A DNA stretch of 64,000 nucleotides from Streptomyces sp. NBC_00663 (GTDB lineage Bacteria; Actinomycetota; Actinomycetes; Streptomycetales; Streptomycetaceae), in assembly GCF_036226885.1 (NCBI RefSeq), contig NZ_CP109027.1, positions 9,114,001 to 9,178,000 of the forward strand. Reading direction: 5' to 3'. Below, piece after piece: positions 1 to 7,869 of the stretch. The notes beneath the pieces are model-generated. The model saw nothing but the letters and a program-made list of their open reading frames with translations. It was not told the origin of the DNA and did no database searches. Position 1 is the first letter of the stretch. Each line of letters starts with the position of its first letter. Position numbers and translations under genes: made by a program.

Positions 1-42
1 GGCCGTGACGGCCACGGCGGCGAGGCGTACGGGTGCGGGCAT
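1..42 (-). CDS. Partial gene, start of a probable exported protein
   Basis: Only the first 14 codons are inside the window. They read MPAPVRLAAVAVTA, which looks like the beginning of a signal peptide: one positive charge followed by a small hydrophobic Ala/Val stretch. An ATG on the minus strand at 42 is preceded at good spacing by a GGAGG ribosome site (about 49-53). The rest of the gene lies to the left of the window, so no function can be given. Confidence 0.55.
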   Translation of the reverse strand, partial: MPAPVRLAAVAVTA

Positions 43-358
43 GAGGGACCTCCGGAGCAGGGGGAGGCCGAGCTTCATGTGCGGCTCGGGCGCTTGACGG
101 GCCGGTCGGGCGGGTGCGGGCGCGCGGAGGCGGTCGTCCCACCGCTGTTCCGGTCGCCGCACCCGGGTGCTCTTAGACGAAGTGTCAGGACGGTAGCGCC
201 GAGCGGGTTACCACGGGTAGCTCCCAGGAGGTTACGGTTCAGTAATATACGGCCGCGTCGGGGCGCGCAGTGTGTCGCCCGCGCGCCCCTGGCTGTTCGC
301 CGGTCCGCCGGCGGCACGCGTGGGGTGCGCCGCCGGCGGACCGTGACCCTTCGCCTCG
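43..358. other. Intergenic region without a gene
   Basis: This stretch separates the partial leftward gene from the 3' end of the lipase. It holds the lipase terminator hairpin (301-343). The rest must include the promoter of the leftward partial gene, but I could not pick a convincing -35/-10 pair. ORFs that can be drawn here have biased, Arg-rich translations typical of out-of-frame high-GC DNA. Confidence 0.6.
301..343 (-). terminator. Hairpin terminator downstream of the lipase
   Basis: A perfect 15-bp inverted repeat (301-315 with 329-343) encloses a 13-nt loop. It starts 16 nt beyond the lipase stop codon in the direction of transcription. There is no clear U tract, as is usual in Streptomyces. 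Confidence 0.75.
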
Positions 359-1135
359 TCAGGAGGCGACGAAGTCGGCGATGTCACCGAGCACGGAGGT
401 GTCGGTGAGGAAGCCGATGTGGGTCTGACAGGCCACGGGGTTGTTGGTGGCGCCGTCCAGGCGGGTGCTGGTGTACGGGATGATGACGCCGTCGCACGGC
501 GAGTACCAGGTGGCGTACTTCGTGCTCCCCGGCGTCTCGTCGCCCGAGGTGATCTGGCCGATGAACGAGGAACCCGGGTACATCTGCTGGCAGGTCGTGT
601 AGACGAGACAGGCGCTGGCGTACGTGGTCCCGTGGTTGGCGCCGGCGATCGAGGCGAGGTGGCTGACGCTGGTGTTGCCGCCGAGGACCTTCAGGTAGTA
701 CTGGCTGACGAGGCCGCCCATGGAGTGGTTGACGAGGGCGACCTTGCTCGCGCCGGTCTGCGACTTGACGTTGTTGACGAAGGTCGCCAGGCCCTGGGCG
801 TTGGTGATGTTGTTGCCGTAGGAGTTGTACTCGTAGGCGAACAGGTTCGAGCTGGACCAGCCGTTGAGCCGGAAGACGCTCATGGCGGTGACCCAGTTGG
901 ACGCGCTGCCCGTGTACCCGTGCACGAAGACGACCGGTGTGCTGGTCGACAGGGTCCCGGTGGCGTCGGCCGACCTGGTGGTGCTGGAGGCGCCGGTGGC
1001 GGTGGCGGTGGCGGTGCCGCTCGTGCGGTCGGCCGCGTCGGCCGCGCCGGCCGAGGTCGCCGAGGAGAACAGGGCGAGCACGGCGGTCACGGCCGCTACG
1101 GCGCCGGTAAGTCGACGTGCTGAACGACGGCTCAT
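359..1135 (-). CDS. Secreted alpha/beta-hydrolase lipase
   Basis: A 258-residue secreted lipase/esterase. The start is the ATG at 1135, directly after a GGAGGG ribosome site; upstream in-frame codons give a biased non-protein-like sequence. Residues 1-32 form a signal peptide (RRSARR, then a hydrophobic core ending in SAGAADA). A Thr/Ala/Ser-rich linker to about residue 65 precedes the hydrolase domain. Visible features are the oxyanion-hole segment VFVHGYTG (69-76), the nucleophile elbow NHSMGG with Ser138, a likely acid Asp215 (PCDG) and His239 (THIGF). Four cysteines (177, 182, 214, 236) could form two disulfides, as expected outside the cell. The family hydrolyses acylglycerols or short esters; the substrate cannot be told from sequence. 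It is transcribed alone. Confidence 0.88.
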   Translation of the reverse strand: MSRRSARRLTGAVAAVTAVLALFSSATSAGAADAADRTSGTATATATGASSTTRSADATGTLSTSTPVVFVHGYTGSASNWVTAMSVFRLNGWSSSNLFAYEYNSYGNNITNAQGLATFVNNVKSQTGASKVALVNHSMGGLVSQYYLKVLGGNTSVSHLASIAGANHGTTYASACLVYTTCQQMYPGSSFIGQITSGDETPGSTKYATWYSPCDGVIIPYTSTRLDGATNNPVACQTHIGFLTDTSVLGDIADFVAS

Positions 1136-1239
1136 GGAGCCCTCCCAACGAGGGTGCGGGTGTTTGACCCGACCAATGTCGTGGGGCGGGGCGCGGCGGA
1201 CATCGGCGGAATCACCAGTCGCCGGACCGCGGAAAGAGG

Positions 1240-1275
1240 ACTGTCCCGACCCACCAGCCGTGGGGGCGGGACAGT
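1240..1275 (-). terminator. Hairpin terminator downstream of mscL
   Basis: A 9-bp perfect inverted repeat (1240-1248 with 1267-1275), extended by partly complementary inner C and G runs, lies 46 nt beyond the mscL stop. It probably isolates mscL from the lipase gene transcribed in the same direction. Confidence 0.6.
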
Positions 1276-1320
1276 TCAGCCTCGGCGCGGCGCAAGCCAC
1301 ATGCGCGGTGCGAGGACGGG

Positions 1321-1767
1321 TCAGCCGACGGACGCCTTCGCCTGCGTGGGGAAGCCGGGGCGGCCGGCGAGGTCGGCGGTGCAGTAGGCACACCTGACGG
1401 CCGCCGCGGGCACGGTGCTCAGGCAGTCCGGGCAGTCGACCTTGGTGACCGGCACGTCCTTGACCGGATTGAAACGCTCCTGGAGCCGGCCCACGGGGAG
1501 CACGACGGCGAAATAGATCACGGCGGCGACCAGGACAAAACTGATCAGGGCGTTCAGGAAGGCACCGTAGGGGAATGAGGTTCCCGCGACGGTGAATTCC
1601 TGCTTGCTGAAGTCACCGACCGCGCCGGTCGCCACTCCGATCAGCGGCGTGAGGAACGCGGTGACGAAACCGGTGACGACAGCGGTGAACGCGGCACCGA
1701 TGACGATGCCGACCGCCAGGTCGACCACGTTGCCGCGCAGCAGGAACGAGCGAAAGCCCTTGAACAC
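1321..1767 (-). CDS. mscL: Large-conductance mechanosensitive channel MscL
   Basis: A 148-residue homologue of MscL, the homopentameric inner-membrane valve that opens under membrane tension during hypo-osmotic shock. The start is a GTG at 1767 with an AGGAG site upstream, giving the usual N-terminus FKGFRSFLLRGNVVDLAVG. TM1 spans about 12-40 and contains the conserved NVVDLAVGIVIGAAF gate segment; a periplasmic loop follows and TM2 spans about 65-93. The C-terminal cytoplasmic part carries two CxxC pairs (Cys112/115 and Cys126/129), a zinc-ribbon-like addition absent from the E. coli protein. It appears monocistronic. Confidence 0.95.
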   Translation of the reverse strand: MFKGFRSFLLRGNVVDLAVGIVIGAAFTAVVTGFVTAFLTPLIGVATGAVGDFSKQEFTVAGTSFPYGAFLNALISFVLVAAVIYFAVVLPVGRLQERFNPVKDVPVTKVDCPDCLSTVPAAAVRCAYCTADLAGRPGFPTQAKASVG

Positions 1768-1931
1768 TGAATACTCCTGATATGAGGTGTGCCGGGACAC
1801 CATGGACCTGTCGGCCGGACGGCCGACGGCGGTAATGCTGCCGTTCCACTTCTCCGCCGTCCAACCGCCTCACTCGTTCAAGTGAAAAGACCGAAATCCG
1901 CTCCACGGGAAAAGAAACTCCTCCAGCCGTA

Positions 1932-1943
1932 CGTATACGGATC
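1932..1943 (+). repeat. CGTATACGGATC motif, copy 1
   Basis: A 12-nt string with a palindromic CGTATACG core lies in the 251-bp gap between mscL and the small ORF at 2019. The same 12 nt recur at 6845-6856 in front of the LuxR-type regulator, and ten of them at 2175-2184. It may be an operator or promoter element; a chance match is possible. Confidence 0.35.
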
Positions 1944-2018
1944 CTGGCGGCATCGGATTTGACCGGCCGAACAGCCGGGCAGGATTTGTGCACTGTGTCC
2001 GATGAGTCAGGAGAATTC

Positions 2019-2165
2019 ATGCTGGAAGCTCTCACGGCGGTAGCTCGTCTCAGCTATGAGGCGTACGTGGAACATGTGAAGGCCTGCCGGCAGTGCTGGC
2101 CCTCGCGCTGCGTGGTCGCGGAGGAGCTGTGCCGGACCTATCTCGACGAAGTTCGGCCGAGGTGA
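2019..2165 (+). CDS. Small Cys-containing protein, unknown
   Basis: A 48-residue ORF starting at an ATG preceded by a strong CAGGAG site. The translation is protein-like, with an amphipathic helix (LEALTAVARLSYEAYVEHV) followed by four cysteines in CRQCWPSRC...C, which could bind a metal or be redox active. Third-position GC is lower than in the large neighbouring genes, so coding status is less certain. It lies upstream of, and on the same strand as, the NTPase gene at 2425. I do not recognise the family. Confidence 0.5.
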   Translation: MLEALTAVARLSYEAYVEHVKACRQCWPSRCVVAEELCRTYLDEVRPR

Positions 2166-2174
2166 CGGGAAGTC

Positions 2175-2184
2175 CGTATACGGA
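2175..2184 (+). repeat. CGTATACGGA motif, copy 2
   Basis: A ten-nucleotide match to the motif at 1932 and 6845, placed about 75 bp before the short ORF at 2252 and 250 bp before the NTPase gene. The shared location upstream of regulatory genes is the only argument for function. Confidence 0.3.
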
Positions 2185-2251
2185 GCCGCTTGGATTCCCG
2201 CCGACTCCCGGTACGTAGTACCGCACACCCATCGTGGGAGGGATGGAAAGC

Positions 2252-2428
2252 ATGGGTGTTCGATCGTTCATTGCGGGGTGTGAATCGGCGCTCTTCGGCG
2301 CTACCCGGCGTGTCAAGGGCGCGTTGGAGTGGCCGTGGTGCGACAGCAGTGACGGTTCTTCTCTGGGTGGTCCCGTGCTGTCGTGCCGGTATTCCATTGC
2401 ATGCCGAGAGCGTTACGGGGAGATGTGA
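2252..2428 (+). CDS. Possible 58-aa leader ORF coupled to the NTPase gene
   Basis: This short ORF (MGVRSFIAGCESALFGATRR...) starts at an ATG about 10 nt after a GGGAGG site. Its TGA overlaps the GTG at 2425 of the next gene in a GTGA arrangement, the geometry used for translational coupling. Against it, codon third positions are much less GC-rich than in proven genes here, and I recognise no family. It may be a real small protein, a leader peptide that tunes translation of the NTPase, or chance. Confidence 0.25.
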   Translation: MGVRSFIAGCESALFGATRRVKGALEWPWCDSSDGSSLGGPVLSCRYSIACRERYGEM

Positions 2429-4383
2429 AAGTGCGGACATCTGTCGTCGGCCGGACCGGCCCGACCAACTCCAGCGATGCGGACGGCGGCCCGTTGGTCG
2501 GCCGGGACAGGGATCTCGCGCGGCTGCGGGAGCTCATGGCCGGGCACCGGCTGGTCAGCGTGACCGGCTTGGCAGGTGTGGGCAAGAGCCGGCTGGGCCG
2601 AGCGGGCATGGGCACCGGTCCGTGGCAGCGCGTGGTCTGCGTGCGCTGGAAGGGACAGGGGACGGCCGTGCCCGGAGGCCTGGGCCGCCGCGTCCTCGCG
2701 GAACTGGCGGGCGAGGCGCCGGTGTCACGGTCGGCCGACGTCTTCGACGTGGCCGCCGATCTGCCGCCTCTGACGACCCTGTTGGTCCTGGACGATGTCG
2801 ACCCGGTGCACCTGGAGTGCGTGGGTCTGGTGCAGCGTCTGCTGATGGCCCTGCCGACGCTGCGTGTTCTGGTGACGTGCCGCCGCCCGCTGGGCGTGGG
2901 GGAGGAACGGGTCTTCCGCCTGGCGCCGTTGGACTGCGGTGCCCCCCGCGATACCGAACGCCCTTCCTCCGCGGCGGAGTTGTTCGTGGACCGAGCGCGC
3001 GCGGTGATGGAGGACTTCCGCCCCGGACAGGCGGACCTGGAGGTCGTCGAGCAGGTGTGCTCGGTTCTGGAGGGAGTGCCGCTCGCCATCGAACTGGCCG
3101 CACAGCAGTTGAGCGTCAGCTCACTGGCCGATCTGCCCGAACTGGTGCTGGGCAACCAGTGCCGGCTGACCGGAAGCGGTCGGACGGTGCCACGCCACCG
3201 TTCGCTGAGAGCGGCCGTGCGGGCCGACTATGTGCTGTGCGAGGAGAAGGAGCGTGCCGTCTGGCGGCGCGCCAGCGTCCTGCTGGGCCCGTTCACCGAG
3301 GAGGCGGCCGCGTTCGTGTGCGCCGGTGGGGGCGTGGCCCCGGACCAGGTTCCCTTCTGCGTGGCCCGGTTGCTGTCCTCGGGCGTACTGGAGCGGCTGG
3401 ACGAGCCCGGCGCCGGGGTACGGATGCCGCGCTACCGGATGCGGCGGGCGGCCCGCGACTTCGGCTTCGAACTGCTCACCGAGGCCAACGAGTTCCCGGT
3501 GGCGGCGGAGCGGCGCCTGATCCACTGCCGTCGGACGGCGGCCGTGGCCGAGAACCTCTGGAGCACGGGCTGCCAGCGGCAGGCCGTCGAACTCGCGCAG
3601 GAACGGTACGCCGACCTCCAGGCCGCGATCAGCCACGCGCTCGCCCAGCGGGAGCATGTGGAGTGGGCTGTGGAGTCGATGGTGAGCCTGTGGTTCTGGT
3701 GGATGGTGTACGGCCGTGCCGAGGAGGGCCGCCAGGCGTTGCTGGACCTGCTGTCCCTGCCTCCGGCCGACAGTTCCGCTCGCCGCGAGGGCTGGTGGCT
3801 GGCCGCGTGGATGTGCGCGGAGAGCGATCCGGAGCGCGCCGGCCGGCTGCTCGCGCGCGCCTGGCGGGCAGCCGTACTCGCCGGCGACGACGCCACCATC
3901 GGCCGCATCGCCTACGTCCACGGGGTGCTCGCCCTGCGGCACCACGACCCCGACGAGGCCGCCGCGCACTTTCAGCAGGCCGCGGACACCATCCCGCCCG
4001 ACGCTCCGGGCGGTCCCTCACCCGCCGTCAGTCTGGCCGCCCTCGCCGTGGCCCAGATCCGCAGCGCGCCGGACGACGCCCGGCACAGCGCACGCCGTGC
4101 CCTGACCCATCCGAGCGTGCGCACCGACGCCTGGGCCACCATGCTCGCCCGCCATGCCCAGGCCCTCCTCGACCACCACAACGGCTACCCCGGGCGCGCG
4201 GCGCGACGGGCCCGCCGCGCGTTGGAGGCACTGGATTCCACACTGCCCGTCCCCGACGGAACCACGGCCCTGCGTGAGCTGATCAGAGACGCGGGGGAGC
4301 AGTCCGGCCGACCGCGTCGTGGCTCCCTTCTGCCGCTGCCCCGAGGGCAGGCGTCACCGCCGAAGCGGACGGACCGGCCGTAG
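2425..4383 (+). CDS. AfsR/LuxR-like regulatory NTPase lacking a DNA-binding domain
   Basis: A protein of about 650 residues resembling the ATPase and helical-repeat parts of AfsR/SARP and LAL regulators. The Walker A motif is GLAGVGKSR (about 46-54), Walker B is LLVLDDVD, and a sensor-like VTCRRPLG follows. A segment typical of the family (EGVPLAIELAAQQL) and a helical C-terminal half come next. There is no N-terminal SARP domain and no C-terminal LuxR helix-turn-helix, unlike the regulator facing it. The start is GTG 2425, which overlaps the upstream short ORF, or GTG 2431, better spaced from GGGGAGA. It may be a signalling ATPase that partners another regulator, or a degenerate regulator. 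Confidence 0.75.
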   Translation: MKVRTSVVGRTGPTNSSDADGGPLVGRDRDLARLRELMAGHRLVSVTGLAGVGKSRLGRAGMGTGPWQRVVCVRWKGQGTAVPGGLGRRVLAELAGEAPVSRSADVFDVAADLPPLTTLLVLDDVDPVHLECVGLVQRLLMALPTLRVLVTCRRPLGVGEERVFRLAPLDCGAPRDTERPSSAAELFVDRARAVMEDFRPGQADLEVVEQVCSVLEGVPLAIELAAQQLSVSSLADLPELVLGNQCRLTGSGRTVPRHRSLRAAVRADYVLCEEKERAVWRRASVLLGPFTEEAAAFVCAGGGVAPDQVPFCVARLLSSGVLERLDEPGAGVRMPRYRMRRAARDFGFELLTEANEFPVAAERRLIHCRRTAAVAENLWSTGCQRQAVELAQERYADLQAAISHALAQREHVEWAVESMVSLWFWWMVYGRAEEGRQALLDLLSLPPADSSARREGWWLAAWMCAESDPERAGRLLARAWRAAVLAGDDATIGRIAYVHGVLALRHHDPDEAAAHFQQAADTIPPDAPGGPSPAVSLAALAVAQIRSAPDDARHSARRALTHPSVRTDAWATMLARHAQALLDHHNGYPGRAARRARRALEALDSTLPVPDGTTALRELIRDAGEQSGRPRRGSLLPLPRGQASPPKRTDRP

Positions 4384-4404
4384 CCGAAGCCACCGCGGTT
4401 TCAG

Positions 4405-4442
4405 GGCCTCGGTCCCTCGCCCGGCAGCGAGGGACCGAGGCC
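4405..4442. terminator. Strong bidirectional terminator
   Basis: A perfect 16-bp inverted repeat (4405-4420 with 4427-4442) with a 6-nt loop sits exactly between the stop codons of two converging regulatory genes, 21 nt after one and 1 nt after the other. It can end transcription from both sides. Confidence 0.9.
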
Positions 4443-4443
4443 T

Positions 4444-6771
4444 TCACCGCTCGTCCTCCGGTCCCCGCGTGAGGTCTGTCGTCGGGACGAGCGGCGCGAT
4501 CTGGGTCCGGGAGGAGACACCCAGCTTCGCGAGGATGTGCTCGACATGGGTGTCGGCCGTACGTTTCGAGATGACGAGGTGTTCGGCGATCTCCCGGTTC
4601 GTCATCCCTCCGGCCACCAGGGCGGCGACCTCACGTTCACGCCGGGTCAGGCCGCCCGGCGCGGGGGCCTCCTCTCGGGCGGGCGGGGCGGTCTCGTCCG
4701 ACAGGGCGAAGTCCACGATCTGCTCGTGCGGCAGGGACGCGCCGGTCCGGCGTACCTGGTGCAGGAGCTGGCTGCCCATCGCCCGGTCGAGATCCGACAG
4801 GGCCCGCTCGTGCACGCGCAGCAGCCGCGCGTTCTCCAAGGCCCGTCCCCGGCCGAGGAGTTGGAAGAGTGCGTCCGCGCCGCCGAGGACGAGAGCGGCC
4901 CGCTGATGGCGGCCGAGGTCGGTCGCGGCCCAGACGAGGAAGTCGAGGGAGAGGGCGACGCCGAGGACGTCCGCTCTGCGGTCGTGCAGCGCCAGGGCGC
5001 GGCGCGCGGCGTGTTCGGCGGCGGCGGGCCGGCCGGCCTGGAGATGGGCGACGGCCAGGAAGCCGTGGGTGTGACCCTGGACGTAACTCTCCAGGCTGTC
5101 CTCCCCGACGAGACGGAGGACTTCCTCGAAGGCACCGATCGCCGCCTCCGGCCGGTTGTGGAGGGTGTGGACGATGCCCAGCCGCAGGTTCGCCAGCGCC
5201 ACGTCCAGGTCGGTCCCGTACTTCCTGAGCCGGTCCAGGGACAGGCGCAGTTGGGTTACTGCCTCCTGGGAATCGCCCGCGACGGCCCAGGCCATGCCGT
5301 GACACATCAGGGCCAGGCCCTGGAGCCTGGGGTCGTCGAGTTGCGCGGCCTGCTCCTGAAGCACGGCGGCGAGCCGGTGAGCGGCTTCCGCGTCGCCCTG
5401 GATCACGGCGAACGTGGCGGCCCACACCAGGGTCTTGACGCGGTCCTCGGAGACTTCGGGCTGCTGGTCGAGCGCGCGGTCCATCCAGTACCGGGCCTCG
5501 GCCGGATGGCCGGCACACAGCCTGTACGGCCACATGGCGGCGGCCAGCGGCAGCAGCGTGCCGTCCGCGTCGGCGTACTCCAGGGCAGCGGTGAGGTTGC
5601 GGTGTTCGGCCAACAGCGCCTTGTGCAGGGGAACTTGCTCGGAGGTGAAGAAGCGTTTCTCGAACTCCCGCAGCCGCGCGTGGAAGTAGGCGATCAGTCG
5701 GCGCCGCAGGGCGGCCGTCTCGCCCGTCTCGTCGAGGCGTCGGCTGCCGAAGTCACGGATGACGTCGAGGAAGCGGTAGCGGTCCCCTTGCCTGAGGAGC
5801 ACCGACTTGTCGACCAGTCCGACCAGTGAGTCCACGACCGATCCCGCGGGCAGCTGGGCGTCGGTGCAGACCGCGTCCACCGCCGGGAGATCGAAGTCGC
5901 CGCCGAAAACCGACAACCGGGCCCACAGCAGCCGCTCGTCGGGGGAGCAGAGCTGATGACTCCAGCCGATCGTCGCCGCTATGTTCTGATGCCGTGGCAA
6001 GGCCGGTGAGCGGCCGGCGTTCAGCACGGTGAAGCTCTCGGTGAGACGCGCGGCCAGCACGCCGAGGGGCAGTGCGCGCAGTCGTACGGCGGCCAGTTCG
6101 ATCGCCAGCGGAATGCCGTCCAGGCGGCGGCAGAGAGTCGCGGCGAGCCTGCGCTCCTCCGCGGTGAAGGACAGGCTGGGAACGGCGGACGCCGCCCGCT
6201 GCTCGAACAGTTGCAGCGCCTCGCCGGCTTCTTCCTCCGCCAGGCCGAGCGGCCTCACGGGCACGACGTGCTCGGCGGGGATGCCGAGGGGCTGCCGGCT
6301 GGTCGTGAGGATTCTCAGCCCGGGAGCCTGCGCCAGCAGGACGCCGACCAGCAGCGCACAGGTGTCGACCATGTGCTCGCAGGTGTCCAGTACGAGCAGC
6401 AGTTCGCGTTCGGCGACGTAGTTCACGACCGCCTCGAAGCCGGACGGGCCACGCCGGTCCGGCAGTTCGAGGGCATCGGCGACGACCTCGGGGAGTCGTT
6501 CGGGCCCCCGCAGCCCGGACAGCTCGGCCAGCCGAATCCCGTCGGCGAGGGTCGGCGCCGCCTGGGCCGCGGCACGCAGGGCGAGCCGGGTCTTGCCGAC
6601 GCCCCCGGGGCCGACCAGTGTCACCAGTCGTGCTCGTCTGAACAGCTGGGCCAGTTGGGCCAGTTCGTCGTCCCGTCCGACGAAGCTCGTCAACTCCGCC
6701 GGCAGATGGCCGGGTCGACGCCAGGAGGATAAGAACCCCACCAATAGCCCCACATTCACGCTCTGTGACAC
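4444..6771 (-). CDS. LuxR-family regulator with N-terminal ATPase domain
   Basis: A regulator of up to 775 residues with LAL-like architecture. Near the N-terminus, PAELTSFVGRDDEL leads into Walker A GPGGVGKTR (about 54-62). Walker B LLLVLDTCEHM and ILTTSRQPLGI follow. The middle is helical and probably TPR-like, with many Leu/Ala repeats. The C-terminus (about 705-760) is a LuxR helix-turn-helix (LTRREREVAALVAGGMTNRE...) that would bind DNA. Such proteins act as ATP-dependent activators of secondary metabolism or sugar genes. The longest start is GTG 6771, but no good ribosome site is visible, so the true N-terminus may be a little further in. Confidence 0.85.
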   Translation of the reverse strand: MSQSVNVGLLVGFLSSWRRPGHLPAELTSFVGRDDELAQLAQLFRRARLVTLVGPGGVGKTRLALRAAAQAAPTLADGIRLAELSGLRGPERLPEVVADALELPDRRGPSGFEAVVNYVAERELLLVLDTCEHMVDTCALLVGVLLAQAPGLRILTTSRQPLGIPAEHVVPVRPLGLAEEEAGEALQLFEQRAASAVPSLSFTAEERRLAATLCRRLDGIPLAIELAAVRLRALPLGVLAARLTESFTVLNAGRSPALPRHQNIAATIGWSHQLCSPDERLLWARLSVFGGDFDLPAVDAVCTDAQLPAGSVVDSLVGLVDKSVLLRQGDRYRFLDVIRDFGSRRLDETGETAALRRRLIAYFHARLREFEKRFFTSEQVPLHKALLAEHRNLTAALEYADADGTLLPLAAAMWPYRLCAGHPAEARYWMDRALDQQPEVSEDRVKTLVWAATFAVIQGDAEAAHRLAAVLQEQAAQLDDPRLQGLALMCHGMAWAVAGDSQEAVTQLRLSLDRLRKYGTDLDVALANLRLGIVHTLHNRPEAAIGAFEEVLRLVGEDSLESYVQGHTHGFLAVAHLQAGRPAAAEHAARRALALHDRRADVLGVALSLDFLVWAATDLGRHQRAALVLGGADALFQLLGRGRALENARLLRVHERALSDLDRAMGSQLLHQVRRTGASLPHEQIVDFALSDETAPPAREEAPAPGGLTRREREVAALVAGGMTNREIAEHLVISKRTADTHVEHILAKLGVSSRTQIAPLVPTTDLTRGPEDER

Positions 6772-6844
6772 GGTGTGTCGGATGGTCAGGCCGCGGACAG
6801 CGGCGGACGCGGGCCAAGGTCATCGCCCGGCCCCGCACTTACTG

Positions 6845-6856
6845 CGTATACGGATC
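6845..6856 (-). repeat. CGTATACGGATC motif, copy 3
   Basis: Identical over 12 nt to 1932-1943. It lies about 75 bp upstream of the LuxR-type regulator start, in the 165-bp gap between it and the 3' end of the sigma-like gene. It could be a site for this regulator or a promoter element. Confidence 0.35.
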
Positions 6857-6936
6857 AGCGGTCGTCACCTTCGGGCGCCGCTCGATGCTCTCCGCGGAGG
6901 CGGGCTCGGCAGAATCGATTCTCTCCACAGCGCCCA

Positions 6937-7869
6937 TCACTGCCCAGCCGTCTGCTCGACGCACCCTGCGGGAGTGAGGTGACGGGAGCGCGACGACGCT
7001 TCCCGGGCGCATTCGTGCTCGTGCGCGCCCCTGTTGTCGGGCTCCGCCCGGCCGTCGGCGGTGCTGGGGCGCTCGACGGGTTCGTAGTGCCCCGGGGTGG
7101 TGGCGAGAGTGAAGGCGATCAAGGCGACAAGGGCGGCGGTCGCCAGGGCGACGGTGCGGGTGAGTGCGCGCGTACGTCGCTCACTGCCGGCGCGTACGGA
7201 CCACGGCTGGGCCAGTGTCGCGGCGTGCGCCTGGTCAAGACGTCGCCGGATCCACGCCTGAGGGGCGTTCGAGCTCTCGTCCCCGAGCCGGTCGTGCAGG
7301 GCGGCACGGGCGTGCGCCAGCCTGTTCCGGGTGGCCGGGGTGCTGGCCTGCATCTCCGCGGCGGCCTCACCGACGCTCAGGCCCAGCCCGTCGCAGAGCA
7401 CGACGGTGCGGCGATGCCGGGGCGGCAGCGCCAGCAGTGCCTGCCACACGGCATCGCCGGGCAACGGGTCAGGGCGGGCGACGAGCCACCGCAAGCGGTG
7501 CCAAGGGGCGAGCGCGTACTCGTGCGCGCGCTCCCGAACCCACCCCACCGGGTCGGCGTCGCACGCCACTTCCGGCCAGTGCTCCCAGGCCTGGTGGAAG
7601 GCGAACTCGGTGGACTCGAAGGCCAGTCGGCGGCGCCCGGTCAGCAGGTACGTCTGCTGCACCAGTGACGGAGCGGCGTATACGTACAGTGCGTCGAAAG
7701 CGGCCTGCGCGGTCACCGCCGCAACCACGGCCGAGGCGTGCTCGCCCTCGGACCGCCCTCCCACCGCGGGGGACACGCCGGACACGTCCAGCGCGTGCAG
7801 GATCACCCGGCGCGACCTGTGCGCCGTAGTGACGCGCACGTCCACGGAACCGGGCGGGATGCCGTACAT
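6937..7869 (-). CDS. ECF-sigma-like protein with C-terminal membrane segment
   Basis: A 310-residue protein starting at the ATG at 7869, preceded by AAAAGGA. The centre resembles a sigma-70 family protein. A helical region-2-like part (LTGRRRLAFESTEFAFHQAWEHWPEV) is followed by a region-4-like helix-turn-helix (LPPRHRRTVVLCDGLGLSVGEAAAEM...). After this comes one clear transmembrane helix (TRTVALATAALVALIAFTLA, about 232-251) and a charged, His/Glu-rich tail. Membrane-tailed sigma factors exist in actinobacteria, where the tail may sense an envelope signal. No anti-sigma gene is adjacent. The sigma assignment comes from sequence pattern only, and some region 2 landmarks are weak. Confidence 0.6.
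   Translation of the reverse strand: MYGIPPGSVDVRVTTAHRSRRVILHALDVSGVSPAVGGRSEGEHASAVVAAVTAQAAFDALYVYAAPSLVQQTYLLTGRRRLAFESTEFAFHQAWEHWPEVACDADPVGWVRERAHEYALAPWHRLRWLVARPDPLPGDAVWQALLALPPRHRRTVVLCDGLGLSVGEAAAEMQASTPATRNRLAHARAALHDRLGDESSNAPQAWIRRRLDQAHAATLAQPWSVRAGSERRTRALTRTVALATAALVALIAFTLATTPGHYEPVERPSTADGRAEPDNRGAHEHECAREASSRSRHLTPAGCVEQTAGQ

Noticed and set aside
7677..7684. Further CGTATACG copy
   Set aside because: It is inside the sigma-like coding sequence and lacks the GGATC extension, so probably chance.
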